Origin: a virus
Virus record (IMG/VR): IMGVR_UViG_3300031576_000127
Coordinates: 1 to 42,475 of that record
Reading direction: 5' to 3' (one strand)
DNA length: 42,475 nt
Of the stretch, positions 16,306 to 23,787 are shown piece after piece. The position numbers were made by a program, and so were the translations under genes. The first letter of the stretch is position 1; each line of letters starts with the position of its first letter. The notes under the pieces were generated by a model. That model saw nothing but the letters and a program-made list of their open reading frames with translations, searched no databases and was not told the DNA's origin.

Positions 16306-16450
16306 CGGCTCGGCCATCCTGGTGGTCACCGCCTCGGCGGATTACGAGCGCATCACGATCTCGTATGAAGGCAGCAATCGCTCGGCTGCCGGCGCCGGCC
16401 GCATGAGGTGCGGTGACGGCATGGCGGTATCGGATTCGCGCAGGTACTAG
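16223..16450 (+). CDS. C-terminal half of split structural gene, 75 aa frame
   Basis: The frame opens at a GTG and reads AWAAANLWGTTWGPTDANHVNFGAV, then strands AILVVTASADYERITISYEG, a beta-sandwich-like pattern. The GTG at 16223 lacks a convincing ribosome binding site, and the sequence looks like the continuation of the frame that starts at 16162. The stop TAG at 16448-16450 directly precedes the ATG of the repeat protein. I read it as the second part of one approximately 95-residue protein. If it is translated alone, the product would lack its N-terminus. Confidence 0.5.
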   Translation: MAWAAANLWGTTWGPTDANHVNFGAVLSGSAILVVTASADYERITISYEGSNRSAAGAGRMRCGDGMAVSDSRRY

Positions 16451-17623
16451 ATGAGCTTCATCCAGCGACGCTCGCCGTATTTCAGCTTCCCTCGCGCTAG
16501 CCCCACGGTGGGGGCACTCATTATCGCGGTGGGTCAAGCAACGGAGGTCGATCTTGCGCAATCGGTCACATGGGCACCCAAGCATCGCTTGGTCGATCGT
16601 GCTCTTGAATCCGACCTCGCGCAGACGATCACGGCACGCAAGACAAGTACCCTAGGCCAAGTCATCGAGCTGGACCTGGCGCAGGGCATCACGGCGCGGA
16701 AAACGCGGCTCCTCGGCCAAACTATCGAGATTGATCTCGCGCAGACCATCGCCTGGGCACCGAAACATCGCCTCGTGGTTCCTGTGCTCGAAACAGACCT
16801 CGCGCAATCGATCACGGCACGCAAAACGCTTGGAGTAGGCCAATCAATCGAAGTCGACATCGCGCAGGGAATCACGGCGCGCAAGAGCAAGCTCCTTGGG
16901 CAGGCATTCGAAACGGATGCAGCGCAAGCATTGACGATCCGTAAAACCGCGCCAGTCGGCATGGTGACGGAAACGGATCTTGCACAGGGGCTCACGCCTC
17001 GCAAAACCCGCAATCTTGACCAAGTTGTCGAGACGGATCTCGCCCAGACCGTTACGCGTAGTGGCGCAAAGATCATCGCGGTTGGGCAAGTGATAGAAAC
17101 GGATCTCGCTCGGACCATTGCCTGGGCACCGAAGCATCGCCTCGTCGCACAAGCGGTTGAGCTCGATCTCGCGCAGGCAATCGGGCGAACGAAGACGAAA
17201 ACTGTCGGGGCCGTTGCCGAAATAGACACGGCACAGACGATCACGGTGCGCAAGAGCAAGCTCCTCGGGCAGGCAATCGAAATCGATCTGGCGCAACCCG
17301 TCTCGCGGCTCAAGCTCAAGACGATCGAGCTCGCGCTGGAAATCGATCTTGCCCGATCGGTGAGCTGGGCGCCGAAGCGGCGCCTGATCGGTCAAGTCTT
17401 CGAGATCGACCTGGCACAGCCAGTGCTGTTCTTGATCGGCGCGACGCTCGGCCGGATCGCACTCTCGGATGCGAATCTCACCGCCGTCTTGATCGCCGAT
17501 GCGGCATTGACGGGGCTCATGGCCGGTGATGCAGCGAGTGCTGATCTCGCGAGCGATGTCGCTCTGACGGGGATTGCAGGCAGCGATGTAAGCGCGATTA
17601 CAGTTACGGTGAGAGACGAATGA
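16451..17623 (+). CDS. Repeat protein with 15 'Glu-x-Asp-Leu-Ala-Gln' units, 390 aa
   Basis: After about 22 introductory residues the protein consists of 15 repeats of about 19-23 residues. Each repeat is close to G-Q-x-[IVT]-E-x-D-L-A-Q-x-[IV]-T-x-R-K plus a linker. Four repeats (1, 4, 10 and 14) carry a W-A-P-K-[HR]-R-L linker instead of the R-K type, so the array has a higher-order pattern. The last about 55 residues form a second, Asp/Ala-rich pattern (LSDANL, IADAAL, SDVAL). Similar E-x-D-x-A-Q-P repeats occur in phage and actinobacterial surface proteins, I believe. A fibrous virion protein is the likely role. The stop overlaps the next ATG (ATGA). Confidence 0.7.
   Translation: MSFIQRRSPYFSFPRASPTVGALIIAVGQATEVDLAQSVTWAPKHRLVDRALESDLAQTITARKTSTLGQVIELDLAQGITARKTRLLGQTIEIDLAQTIAWAPKHRLVVPVLETDLAQSITARKTLGVGQSIEVDIAQGITARKSKLLGQAFETDAAQALTIRKTAPVGMVTETDLAQGLTPRKTRNLDQVVETDLAQTVTRSGAKIIAVGQVIETDLARTIAWAPKHRLVAQAVELDLAQAIGRTKTKTVGAVAEIDTAQTITVRKSKLLGQAIEIDLAQPVSRLKLKTIELALEIDLARSVSWAPKRRLIGQVFEIDLAQPVLFLIGATLGRIALSDANLTAVLIADAALTGLMAGDAASADLASDVALTGIAGSDVSAITVTVRDE
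16520..17440 (+). repeat. Array of 15 coding repeats of about 57-69 bp
   Basis: Each unit keeps a GAxxTxGAxCTxGCGCA-like core that encodes E-x-D-L-A-Q. DNA copies have diverged in third positions, but whole segments such as the WAPKHRLV units at about 16567-16596 and 16750-16779 stay nearly identical. This suggests growth by internal duplication followed by drift. The boundaries given are approximate. Confidence 0.75.
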
Positions 17624-17910
17624 CCGTCAACACGTATCAACGAGGGGATCTCGTGCGGATCTCCGGCGAATTCCGCGATCTGCTGGGAGTGCTGATCGAT
17701 CCGAGCACGGTGACGCTCAAGGTGGAGAAGCCGGCCGGAACGATCACGACATACACCTATCCCGCCACGGTGATTCGGGATGCGCTCGGCAAGTACCACG
17801 TCGACGTCAACATCGACGCAACCAAAGGGTGGCGCTATCGGTGGGAAACTACGGGGACAGGACAGGCGGCAGAGGAAGGACAGTTCATCGTCGAACCGAC
17901 GGAATTCTAG
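17620..17910 (+). CDS. Small Ig-like-fold structural protein, 96 aa
   Basis: The product reads as one beta sandwich: YQRGDLVRISGEFRD, DPSTVTLKVEKPAG, TYTYPATVIRDALGKYHVDV, WRYRWETTGTGQAAEEGQFIV. This resembles small proteins with a 'DPs-V-...-P-G' motif common near neck genes of siphoviruses, usually of unknown role. It overlaps the repeat protein by four bases and precedes the head-closure gene by three, so it belongs to the neck or to the display of the repeat protein. Confidence 0.65.
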   Translation: MTVNTYQRGDLVRISGEFRDLLGVLIDPSTVTLKVEKPAGTITTYTYPATVIRDALGKYHVDVNIDATKGWRYRWETTGTGQAAEEGQFIVEPTEF

Positions 17911-17913
17911 GCA

Positions 17914-18246
17914 ATGGAAGCAGGCGCGCTCGACCGGCAGATCACGCTGGAATTCAAGACCTCGGGGCAGACCGCGTCGGGTGAACCGACCGAAACCTGG
18001 GGCACTGCGACGGTGATTGCGGCAAATGTGCGCGCGGTATCCGGCCGAGAGTACTATGCAGCATTAGGAGCCCAGATCGTCGCCGAGGAGATGCTGGTGT
18101 GTACCGTTCGCTATCACGCGAACCTGAATATTCGACCGGGCACCGCGCGGGTGCTTTACGAGACCAGAACCTATAACATCCGCCGCGTGGTAGAGCTTGG
18201 CCGGCGCCAATGGCTCGAGATCCACGCGGATACGGCGGTCGCCTGA
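17914..18246 (+). CDS. Head-closure (head-tail adaptor) protein, SPP1 gp16-like
   Basis: The 110-residue protein matches the head-tail joining family. LDRQITLEFKTSG near residues 6-18 is followed by GEPTETWGTATVIAANVRAVSGREYYAA and the VCTVRYHANLNIRPGTARVLYETRTYNI core. Closure proteins bind below the connector ring and gate the DNA channel. In typical HK97-like genomes this gene directly follows the gp6-like connector; here they are 6.4 kb apart, measured from connector end to closure start. The gene ends two bases before the HK97 gp10-like gene. Confidence 0.85.
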   Translation: MEAGALDRQITLEFKTSGQTASGEPTETWGTATVIAANVRAVSGREYYAALGAQIVAEEMLVCTVRYHANLNIRPGTARVLYETRTYNIRRVVELGRRQWLEIHADTAVA

Positions 18247-18248
18247 CG

Positions 18249-18719
18249 ATGCAATACGTTCATGGCGTTGAAACGGAGCTGCGGAAGCTGGCGGGTTTCC
18301 CGCTCAAAATCCAGCAACGGGTCGTCGCTGGCGCGTTGCGTGCCGGTGCATCGGTCATGCGCAAGACGATCAAGCCCCGCGTGCCTGTGCGAACTGGCGA
18401 GCTCGCGGCCACACTCCGCATTTCGACGGGCCGCCGTGCTGGGCTGACGGTTTCGGCGGTCAAGATCGGCAAGCGCTCGAAGGGCGTCTTCTACGCGGCA
18501 TTCGTCCTCGGCGGCACCAAGGCGCACCGAATTGCGAGCCAGGGCGGGTTGAGCTTCGCCGGCTCGGTGCGACGATCGGTGCGACATCCCGGTATGCGTG
18601 CGCAGCCGTTCATGGACGAAGCCGCGGCGAGCTCCAGTTCGAGTGCTTTGAAGGCCGTCTTCGATTACGCCGACGGTCGCGTGCGCAAGATCGTGGAGGA
18701 GCAGAGGAACGCGCCATGA
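18249..18719 (+). CDS. HK97 gp10-like neck/tail-completion protein
   Basis: The 156-residue product shows the HK97 gp10 family plan. A helix with GAASVMRKTIKPRVPVRTGELA-type sequence (VPVRTGELAATLRI near residues 41-54) is followed by a beta sheet, FYAAFVLGGTKAHRI, and a final HPGMRAQPFMDEA motif before a helical tail. Proteins of this family act at the head-tail junction or tail terminator. The ATG at 18249 was chosen because it begins the family-like helix and lies just after the closure gene. The stop overlaps the next ATG by four bases. Confidence 0.85.
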   Translation: MQYVHGVETELRKLAGFPLKIQQRVVAGALRAGASVMRKTIKPRVPVRTGELAATLRISTGRRAGLTVSAVKIGKRSKGVFYAAFVLGGTKAHRIASQGGLSFAGSVRRSVRHPGMRAQPFMDEAAASSSSSALKAVFDYADGRVRKIVEEQRNAP

Positions 18720-19144
18720 TCGCGGGCGACGTCATCAAAACGCGGTTGGGCCAGGTGGCCGGCGTGACGAACATCGTGGGCGCGCCGCCGAATGACCGCA
18801 TCCACAAGTTCATGCTGCCGCAAGCGCCGACCTATCCGGCGATCGTCTATCGGCAGATCGCGGCCAATCGGCTCCTTGGAACCTACAGCGACCCAGGCTA
18901 CGCGCAGGTAACGGTACAAATCATCTGCTATGCCAGGACGGCCGACGCGGCGGACAGCCTGCATGAGCAGGTACGGCTTGCCTTGGAACGCTTCGGCAGC
19001 AGCCAGCCGGCAGGCATCCCGTTCGCTGGCGCGACGCTTTATGATCTCGTGATGGGATCAAGCGCCGACGGATACGACCAGGAATCAGAGGCGTTTTTCG
19101 TTACGACCGACTGGACCGTGCATCATCTGGAGACTACGCCATGA
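18716..19144 (+). CDS. Tail terminator/completion protein (DUF3168, gp17-like)
   Basis: The 142-residue product has a DUF3168-type pattern. The N-terminal helix IKTRLGQVAGVTNIVG is followed by a PTYPAIVYRQIAANR strand, AQVTVQIICYARTADAADSLHEQVRLALE and a DGYDQESEAFFVTTDWTVHH end. Proteins of this family form the ring that closes the tail tube at the neck. Both ends overlap neighbouring genes by four bases (ATGA), as usual in this operon. Confidence 0.82.
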   Translation: MIAGDVIKTRLGQVAGVTNIVGAPPNDRIHKFMLPQAPTYPAIVYRQIAANRLLGTYSDPGYAQVTVQIICYARTADAADSLHEQVRLALERFGSSQPAGIPFAGATLYDLVMGSSADGYDQESEAFFVTTDWTVHHLETTP

Positions 19145-19335
19145 CGCAGAAACCAACGAAACCGCTGCCGCCGCCCGAGACCGATTTCGCGACGCTGCAG
19201 CAGGACGAATACGCAGGACAGGGCGGGGCGTATATCATCCGCAACGGGAAGCGCCTGCTCGTGGAGCGCACTCGACCGCCCGAAATCGAAGCACCGCCGC
19301 TTACGCGCGAGGTTGACCTGACCGAAGGAGTTTGA
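19141..19335 (+). CDS. Small acidic protein upstream of tail tube gene, 64 aa
   Basis: The product is Pro-rich and polar, with a QDEYAGQGGAYIIRNGKRLLVERT core and a PPEIEAPPLTREVDL tail. Short proteins of this kind often precede the tail tube gene and carry no assigned function. It overlaps the tail terminator gene by four bases and carries the ribosome binding site (AAGGAG at 19324-19329) for the tube gene in its last codons, so it also serves as a translational lead-in. Confidence 0.6.
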   Translation: MTQKPTKPLPPPETDFATLQQDEYAGQGGAYIIRNGKRLLVERTRPPEIEAPPLTREVDLTEGV

Positions 19336-19337
19336 CC

Positions 19338-20282
19338 ATGCCTCACCGGCTGATGAAACGCAGTGCCTTGCTCGCCAAGATCGAGGTGACGTATGGCACG
19401 GACCCGACGCCTACAGGCGCCTCGGATGCGATGTACGTCTACGATCTCGCGTTCACGCCGATGGAGCTCGTCTCAGCGGGCCGGATGCCGGTCCGGCCGT
19501 TCTTCGGAGCGGACACGCCCGCCATCGGCGGGACGCCAGTCAAAGTTACGTTCTCCGTGCCTATCGCCGGTTCTGGCGCGGCCGGGACGGCCGTCCCTTA
19601 CGGGCCACTCCTGCGTGCCTGCGCGCGGGCGCAAACCGTCAACGTCGGGGTAGACGTGATCTACCCGCTCGTTTCCAGCGCATTCGATTCCCTGACGATC
19701 TACGTGAACCGGGATGGCGTGCAGCACCGGATCACTGGTGCTCGAGGATCGGTCGCCGTCGCGATGGCGCACAACGCGCTCCCGCTGTACAAGTTCAGCT
19801 TCACCGGGATCTACAACGTGCCGACCGACACGGCATTGCCCGCCCTCACGTTCGGGGCGACGTGGGTCAAGCCGCTCGTTCAGAATCGCGTGAACACGAC
19901 ATTCTCTCTGCATGGGTTCACGGCCGTACTCTCCAAGCTCGATTACGACACCGGAGTGGAAGTTCCGTGGAAGGACTACGTGAATCTGACCGAAGAAGTC
20001 CGCGTCACCGGACGCGCAGCTCCGATTAAAGGGAGCTGCAGCATCCAGGCGGACACGATCGCCAATAAGGATTGGTTCACCATCGCCAAAGGTGGCACGA
20101 CCGGAGCACTCGCATTGGTCCACGGGATCACGGCGGGGAACAAGTGGAAGCTCGACGCGGCCACCGTGCTCGTCTCGAATCCTTCCGAGGAGGAAGAGGA
20201 CGGCATCCTGATGTACAAGCTGGCGCTGGAGTTCTTCCCGACCGGCGCCGGCAACGACGAAATCGTCGAGCGCGTCCTGTAA
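19338..20282 (+). CDS. Major tail tube protein
   Basis: The 314-residue protein follows the neck genes and precedes the G/GT chaperone pair, the fixed place of the tail tube gene. Features include MKRSALLAKIEVTYGTDPTP at the start and beta strands throughout, ending with EEDGILMYKLALEFFPT. The ATG at 19338 lies eight bases behind AAGGAG; a TTG at 19332 is too close to serve. Tube proteins polymerise as hexameric rings around the tape measure. The sequence is longer than the shortest family members, leaving room for an additional surface domain. Confidence 0.82.
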   Translation: MPHRLMKRSALLAKIEVTYGTDPTPTGASDAMYVYDLAFTPMELVSAGRMPVRPFFGADTPAIGGTPVKVTFSVPIAGSGAAGTAVPYGPLLRACARAQTVNVGVDVIYPLVSSAFDSLTIYVNRDGVQHRITGARGSVAVAMAHNALPLYKFSFTGIYNVPTDTALPALTFGATWVKPLVQNRVNTTFSLHGFTAVLSKLDYDTGVEVPWKDYVNLTEEVRVTGRAAPIKGSCSIQADTIANKDWFTIAKGGTTGALALVHGITAGNKWKLDAATVLVSNPSEEEEDGILMYKLALEFFPTGAGNDEIVERVL

Positions 20283-20286
20283 AGTC

Positions 20287-20640
20287 ATGGCGTTCACGAT
20301 CAAGAAGCGCGAGTCCTACTGCTGGACCGTCGAGCATGCGATCGAGAAGCGTGAGGGCAAGACCGAGCTGATGGTCTTCGATGCCGAATTCCGCGCGCTT
20401 CCCTCGTCGCGGATCGATGCGTTGCTGCAACGGGCGCGGGACGCCCAAGTGAACGATGTCGCGTTTCTCGACGAGATCCTGATCGGTTGGCATGGCCTGC
20501 GCGCAGAGGACGGCACGGAGTTCGCGCACAGCGAGGAGCATCTGCGGCAACTGCTCGAGGTCTTTCCGGGGATTACGGCGGCGCTCATGCGCGCCTGGGT
20601 CGATTCCGTGGTCGGTGGCGGGGCCGCCCGAAAAAACTGA
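20287..20640 (+). CDS. Tail assembly chaperone G
   Basis: The 117-residue product has an N-terminal strand region (FTIKKRESYCWTVEHAIEK) and two helical blocks, ending GGGAARKN. It lies between tail tube and tape measure, as gpG does in lambda-like tails. The last codons CGA AAA AAC TGA contain a classic slippery heptamer that allows a fraction of ribosomes to continue into the overlapping frame. gpG and the longer gpGT bind the tape measure protein and guide tube assembly but are absent from the virion. Confidence 0.82.
   Translation: MAFTIKKRESYCWTVEHAIEKREGKTELMVFDAEFRALPSSRIDALLQRARDAQVNDVAFLDEILIGWHGLRAEDGTEFAHSEEHLRQLLEVFPGITAALMRAWVDSVVGGGAARKN
20631..20637 (+). promoter_or_regulatory. 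-1 ribosomal frameshift site A AAA AAC
   Basis: The heptamer fits X-XXY-YYZ in the zero frame (CGA AAA AAC) and the zero-frame stop TGA follows at once. After a -1 slip the ribosome reads CTG ATC GAG, entering the open frame that ends at 20999. Position between tail tube and tape measure genes is where lambda-like phages make their GT fusion. Confidence 0.88.
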
Positions 20641-20999
20641 TCGAGGCCGCGACCTGGTGGGCGCGGCTCCCACAAGCCGAGGTACGGAAAGACACCGTGG
20701 CCGAGGACATGATAGCGTTTGGCGTAACGGATTTCCGGCCGCCGGACTGGATGGCCGAGGAGGATGATCCCGAGGAGTTCGGCATCCTGCCGGAGAACTG
20801 GGATGCGGTAAACGCATTCCTGGCCTGCGGCACGCAATGGCGGCAAGACCGCAACGGCAAGCCACAGGGGATGCGCTACGAAGGAGTTGAAACAGTGTTG
20901 CGGCGACGTTGCATCGCGATGATGGATGATGCCTTTGCGCGGATTCAGATCATGGAAACCGCAGCAGTACGCGAGTTTGCGAAAACCCCGCAAGCCTGA
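20637..20999 (+). CDS. T extension of the GT tail assembly chaperone
   Basis: This 120-codon open part has no independent start with a usable ribosome binding site and is translated by the -1 shift at 20631-20637, giving a fusion of about 237 residues. The sequence LIEAATWWARLPQAEVRK followed by FGVTDFRPPDWMAEED is a helical, acidic domain, as in other T domains. The end (EFAKTPQA) leads directly to the tape measure gene. The T part should bind tape measure protein and recruit tube subunits. Confidence 0.82.
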   Translation: MIEAATWWARLPQAEVRKDTVAEDMIAFGVTDFRPPDWMAEEDDPEEFGILPENWDAVNAFLACGTQWRQDRNGKPQGMRYEGVETVLRRRCIAMMDDAFARIQIMETAAVREFAKTPQA

Positions 21000-21004
21000 A
21001 TCGC

Positions 21005-23032
21005 ATGGCGATCACATATTCCATAGAGTTCGCCGCGCAGATCGCACGGCTGGAAGCCGGGGTCAAGCAAGGCTCGCAGGCCGTACAACGCATGGCCTCC
21101 GAGATGGAATCCGCTGCCGGTTTCGCCCGCACGGCGTTGCTCGGCCTGGCGAGCGCACTCGGTATCGGTTCCTTCGCGGCGGCCATCAAAGGCGCGTCGG
21201 AAGCCGCGGATGCAGCCGCGAAGATGGGCGATCGGTTCGGCATCGCGACCGACATGATGATCGGGATGCAGCATGCCGGCAAACTCGCGGGCGCAAGCAA
21301 CGAAGCGCTGGCGACCGCCTTGCGTAGCATGGCGCGATCCGGCATCGATGCTGCTCGCGGCGGGGAGGAGGCCGCCAAGGCATACGGGATGCTCGGCATT
21401 CGCGCTGGCGAATTCGTCAAGCTGCCGATGGATCGTCAATTCTCGATCATCATCGAAAAGCTCGGCGCAGTCGAGAACGTCACGCTGCGCAACGCGCTCG
21501 CGCAAGAGGTGCTCGGCAAGGCGGCCGGCGAGGTGATGGGTCTGGTCGCCGAGGGAGCTGATAGCTTCGCCCGGGCGGCCGAGGACGCGCGTGATTGGGG
21601 ACTTGCGATCGACCGGGTGGATGCGGCGAAGCTCGAGATGGCGAACGATGCTATCACGCGGGCACAGGCGGCGGCGCAAGGGCTCTTCACGACGATCGCG
21701 CTCCACGTCGCGCCGGCGGTCAAGGCGCTCGCGGATTACTTCGCCGACTCGTCGAAGGAGGCGAAAGGCTTCAAGACTCAGGCGGCGGACGCGGCCGAGG
21801 TGGTGATCACCGGGATCGGCTACGCCGCGAACGTCGTGCAGGGCCTACGCTTCGCCTACGTCGGCGTGAAGCTCGTCCTTGCGGAACTGCTGCGCATCGC
21901 GGCGGAGGGGTTCGCATGGCTCGCGGAGAACGCGGCGACCTTCGGCGCGGTTCTCAAATACCTGCCCGGGCCGATCGGACTGGCCGGCCGGATGATGGCA
22001 GGCCTCGTCAGCCGGGGGGCCGAGGACTTCCGGATGTTCGCCGACGCGGCGACCGAGAGCGCGACCGTGATCCGCGCCGAGCTCGAGGCGCTAGCGGATG
22101 AAGGCTTGCCCAAGGAAAAGATGATCGCGCGCATCCGCGAGATCCGCGAAGTCATGCAACGCGAAGCGGAACAGATAGCCGCCGCACGGACCAAGATGAT
22201 GCGCGGCAGTCCGGAGGAAATCGAACGCGACAAAGCACCGAAAGAACAAGCCGCAATACGCGACACCTGGCGCGAGCAGCTAGCGCAGAAGATCGAACGC
22301 CTCCGCGAAGAGACGATGACCGAGCTCGAGCTGCTCGATGAGCGACGGCGCGAGAAGAACATGCTACTTCAGGCTGCGATCGAGGCTGATCTCTTGACAG
22401 AAGCGGCAGGCTTAGAGCAAAGCAGGCAGCTGCGCCAGAAATACGAGGCGGACCGTACCAAGATCGAGGACGAGGCGATCAAGCGCCGATTCGGGATCGC
22501 GAACGTCTATCGACAGCTTGACCTTGCGTCGGCAAGCTCGTTTTTCGGCCAGCTCGGGGCGATGATGAGTTCGCAGCATCGCACGGCGTTCAACATCGGC
22601 AAGGCGGCAGCGATCTCGCAGACGATCATCGATACATACCGCGGTGCGCAGGGTGCCTTCGCAGCGCTTGCAGGGATCCCGATCGTCGGGCCGATCCTCG
22701 GCGCAGCGGCGGCGGGTGCGGCAATCATCGCGGGCATGGCGCGTGTGCAAGCGATCCGCTCGCAGCAGTTTGGCGCAGGCGGCGGCGCAACGCCTGTATT
22801 CGCCGCGAATCCGGCCACGGGCCTATCCACTGCACCGATCGGCCCCGTCACGACAGCCGTGGAACCACCGACGCAGCCAGCCATCACGCAGGCGCAACGG
22901 CGCGATGTCACGATCACGTTCATCGGTTCGGGGCGCTACACGCAAGAGGAGATCAGAGAATCATTGTGGCCGGCGCTCTCCGAAGCACTCGGCGATGGTG
23001 TTAGCGGGGCTAACCTCGTGCTGAACCGTTAG
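21005..23032 (+). CDS. Tape measure protein
   Basis: At 675 residues this is the largest tail protein. It is mostly helical, with hydrophobic stretches near 40-60, 300-345 and about 555-595 (GAFAALAGIPIVGPILGAAAAG). It also has a charged coiled coil around 375-490 and a FNIGKAAAISQTIIDTYRGA segment typical of tape measure C-termini. The Gly/Pro-rich region beyond residue 600 ends in a small domain with TFIGSGRYTQEEIRESLW. At the known ratio of about 0.15 nm per residue it would predict a tail near 100 nm, an estimate only. No peptidoglycan-hydrolase motif was seen. Confidence 0.9.
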   Translation: MAITYSIEFAAQIARLEAGVKQGSQAVQRMASEMESAAGFARTALLGLASALGIGSFAAAIKGASEAADAAAKMGDRFGIATDMMIGMQHAGKLAGASNEALATALRSMARSGIDAARGGEEAAKAYGMLGIRAGEFVKLPMDRQFSIIIEKLGAVENVTLRNALAQEVLGKAAGEVMGLVAEGADSFARAAEDARDWGLAIDRVDAAKLEMANDAITRAQAAAQGLFTTIALHVAPAVKALADYFADSSKEAKGFKTQAADAAEVVITGIGYAANVVQGLRFAYVGVKLVLAELLRIAAEGFAWLAENAATFGAVLKYLPGPIGLAGRMMAGLVSRGAEDFRMFADAATESATVIRAELEALADEGLPKEKMIARIREIREVMQREAEQIAAARTKMMRGSPEEIERDKAPKEQAAIRDTWREQLAQKIERLREETMTELELLDERRREKNMLLQAAIEADLLTEAAGLEQSRQLRQKYEADRTKIEDEAIKRRFGIANVYRQLDLASASSFFGQLGAMMSSQHRTAFNIGKAAAISQTIIDTYRGAQGAFAALAGIPIVGPILGAAAAGAAIIAGMARVQAIRSQQFGAGGGATPVFAANPATGLSTAPIGPVTTAVEPPTQPAITQAQRRDVTITFIGSGRYTQEEIRESLWPALSEALGDGVSGANLVLNR

Positions 23033-23033
23033 G

Positions 23034-23786
23034 ATGGCGACCGGACCGCTCTTCCTCTATGAGACGCGCCTGCTCGACGCGGTGCCGGTCGCCTCGAGCA
23101 CGGCCGCGGGCTTCGACGTGTTGAACCTCCGCGACCTGCGCGATTACACGTTCTGGAAACCGGCGTCGCTGCCCGCGACCGTGACGGTGGACTCCGGGGT
23201 CTCGAAGGCGGCCGATTACGCGGCGATCTATGGACACGAGCTCGGTAGCAAGGGCGTGACGATCGAGGTCCGGAAGTCGACGGACAACTTCGTCGCGAAC
23301 GATGTGCTCGTGGACACGCATGCGCCGGCCGATGATAAGCCGATCCTGCGGCTCTTCACTTCGACCTCGAGCCGGTACTGGCGGCTCAGGATCTTGAATG
23401 GCACTGCGCCGGCGATGGCAATCGCGCTTCTCGGCATACGGCTCGAGGTTCCGGTGGGCATGAATCAGGGGTTTGACCCGATCGGACGCGACGTGAAGGC
23501 GCAGTACAACCGCTCGATCATGGGTCGTGGGCTCGGCAAGGTGATCAACTATCGCCAATGGAAAGCACGGCTCGGCTTCGAGACGGTGACCTGGACCTGG
23601 GTTCGCGATACGTGGTCATCGGCGGCGACAGCATGGCTCGAGGGCGAGCCGTTTCTCTTCGCCTGGAATGCAGACGCCTATCCGAAGGAGACCTATCACG
23701 TCGCGATGGATGGCGAATGGGAAGCGCCGCATCGGTCCGGTAGCGTTTGCGACTTGCGCGTGCCCGTTGTTGGCTTGATCCCCTGA
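23034..23786 (+). CDS. Distal tail-type protein with discoidin-like N-terminal domain
   Basis: The 250-residue product follows the tape measure gene. Its first 140 residues look like a beta sandwich of the F5/8 (discoidin) type: VLNLRDLRDYTFWKPASLPATVTVDSG, ADYAAIYGHELGSKGVTIEV, and SRYWRLRILNG. The C-terminal part has WTWVRDTWSSAATAWLEG and FLFAWNADAYP, as in proteins that form the ring at the tail tip. I infer the distal tail role from position and domain order. The discoidin-like part might contact surface glycans. Confidence 0.7.
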   Translation: MATGPLFLYETRLLDAVPVASSTAAGFDVLNLRDLRDYTFWKPASLPATVTVDSGVSKAADYAAIYGHELGSKGVTIEVRKSTDNFVANDVLVDTHAPADDKPILRLFTSTSSRYWRLRILNGTAPAMAIALLGIRLEVPVGMNQGFDPIGRDVKAQYNRSIMGRGLGKVINYRQWKARLGFETVTWTWVRDTWSSAATAWLEGEPFLFAWNADAYPKETYHVAMDGEWEAPHRSGSVCDLRVPVVGLIP

Positions 23787-23787
23787 G

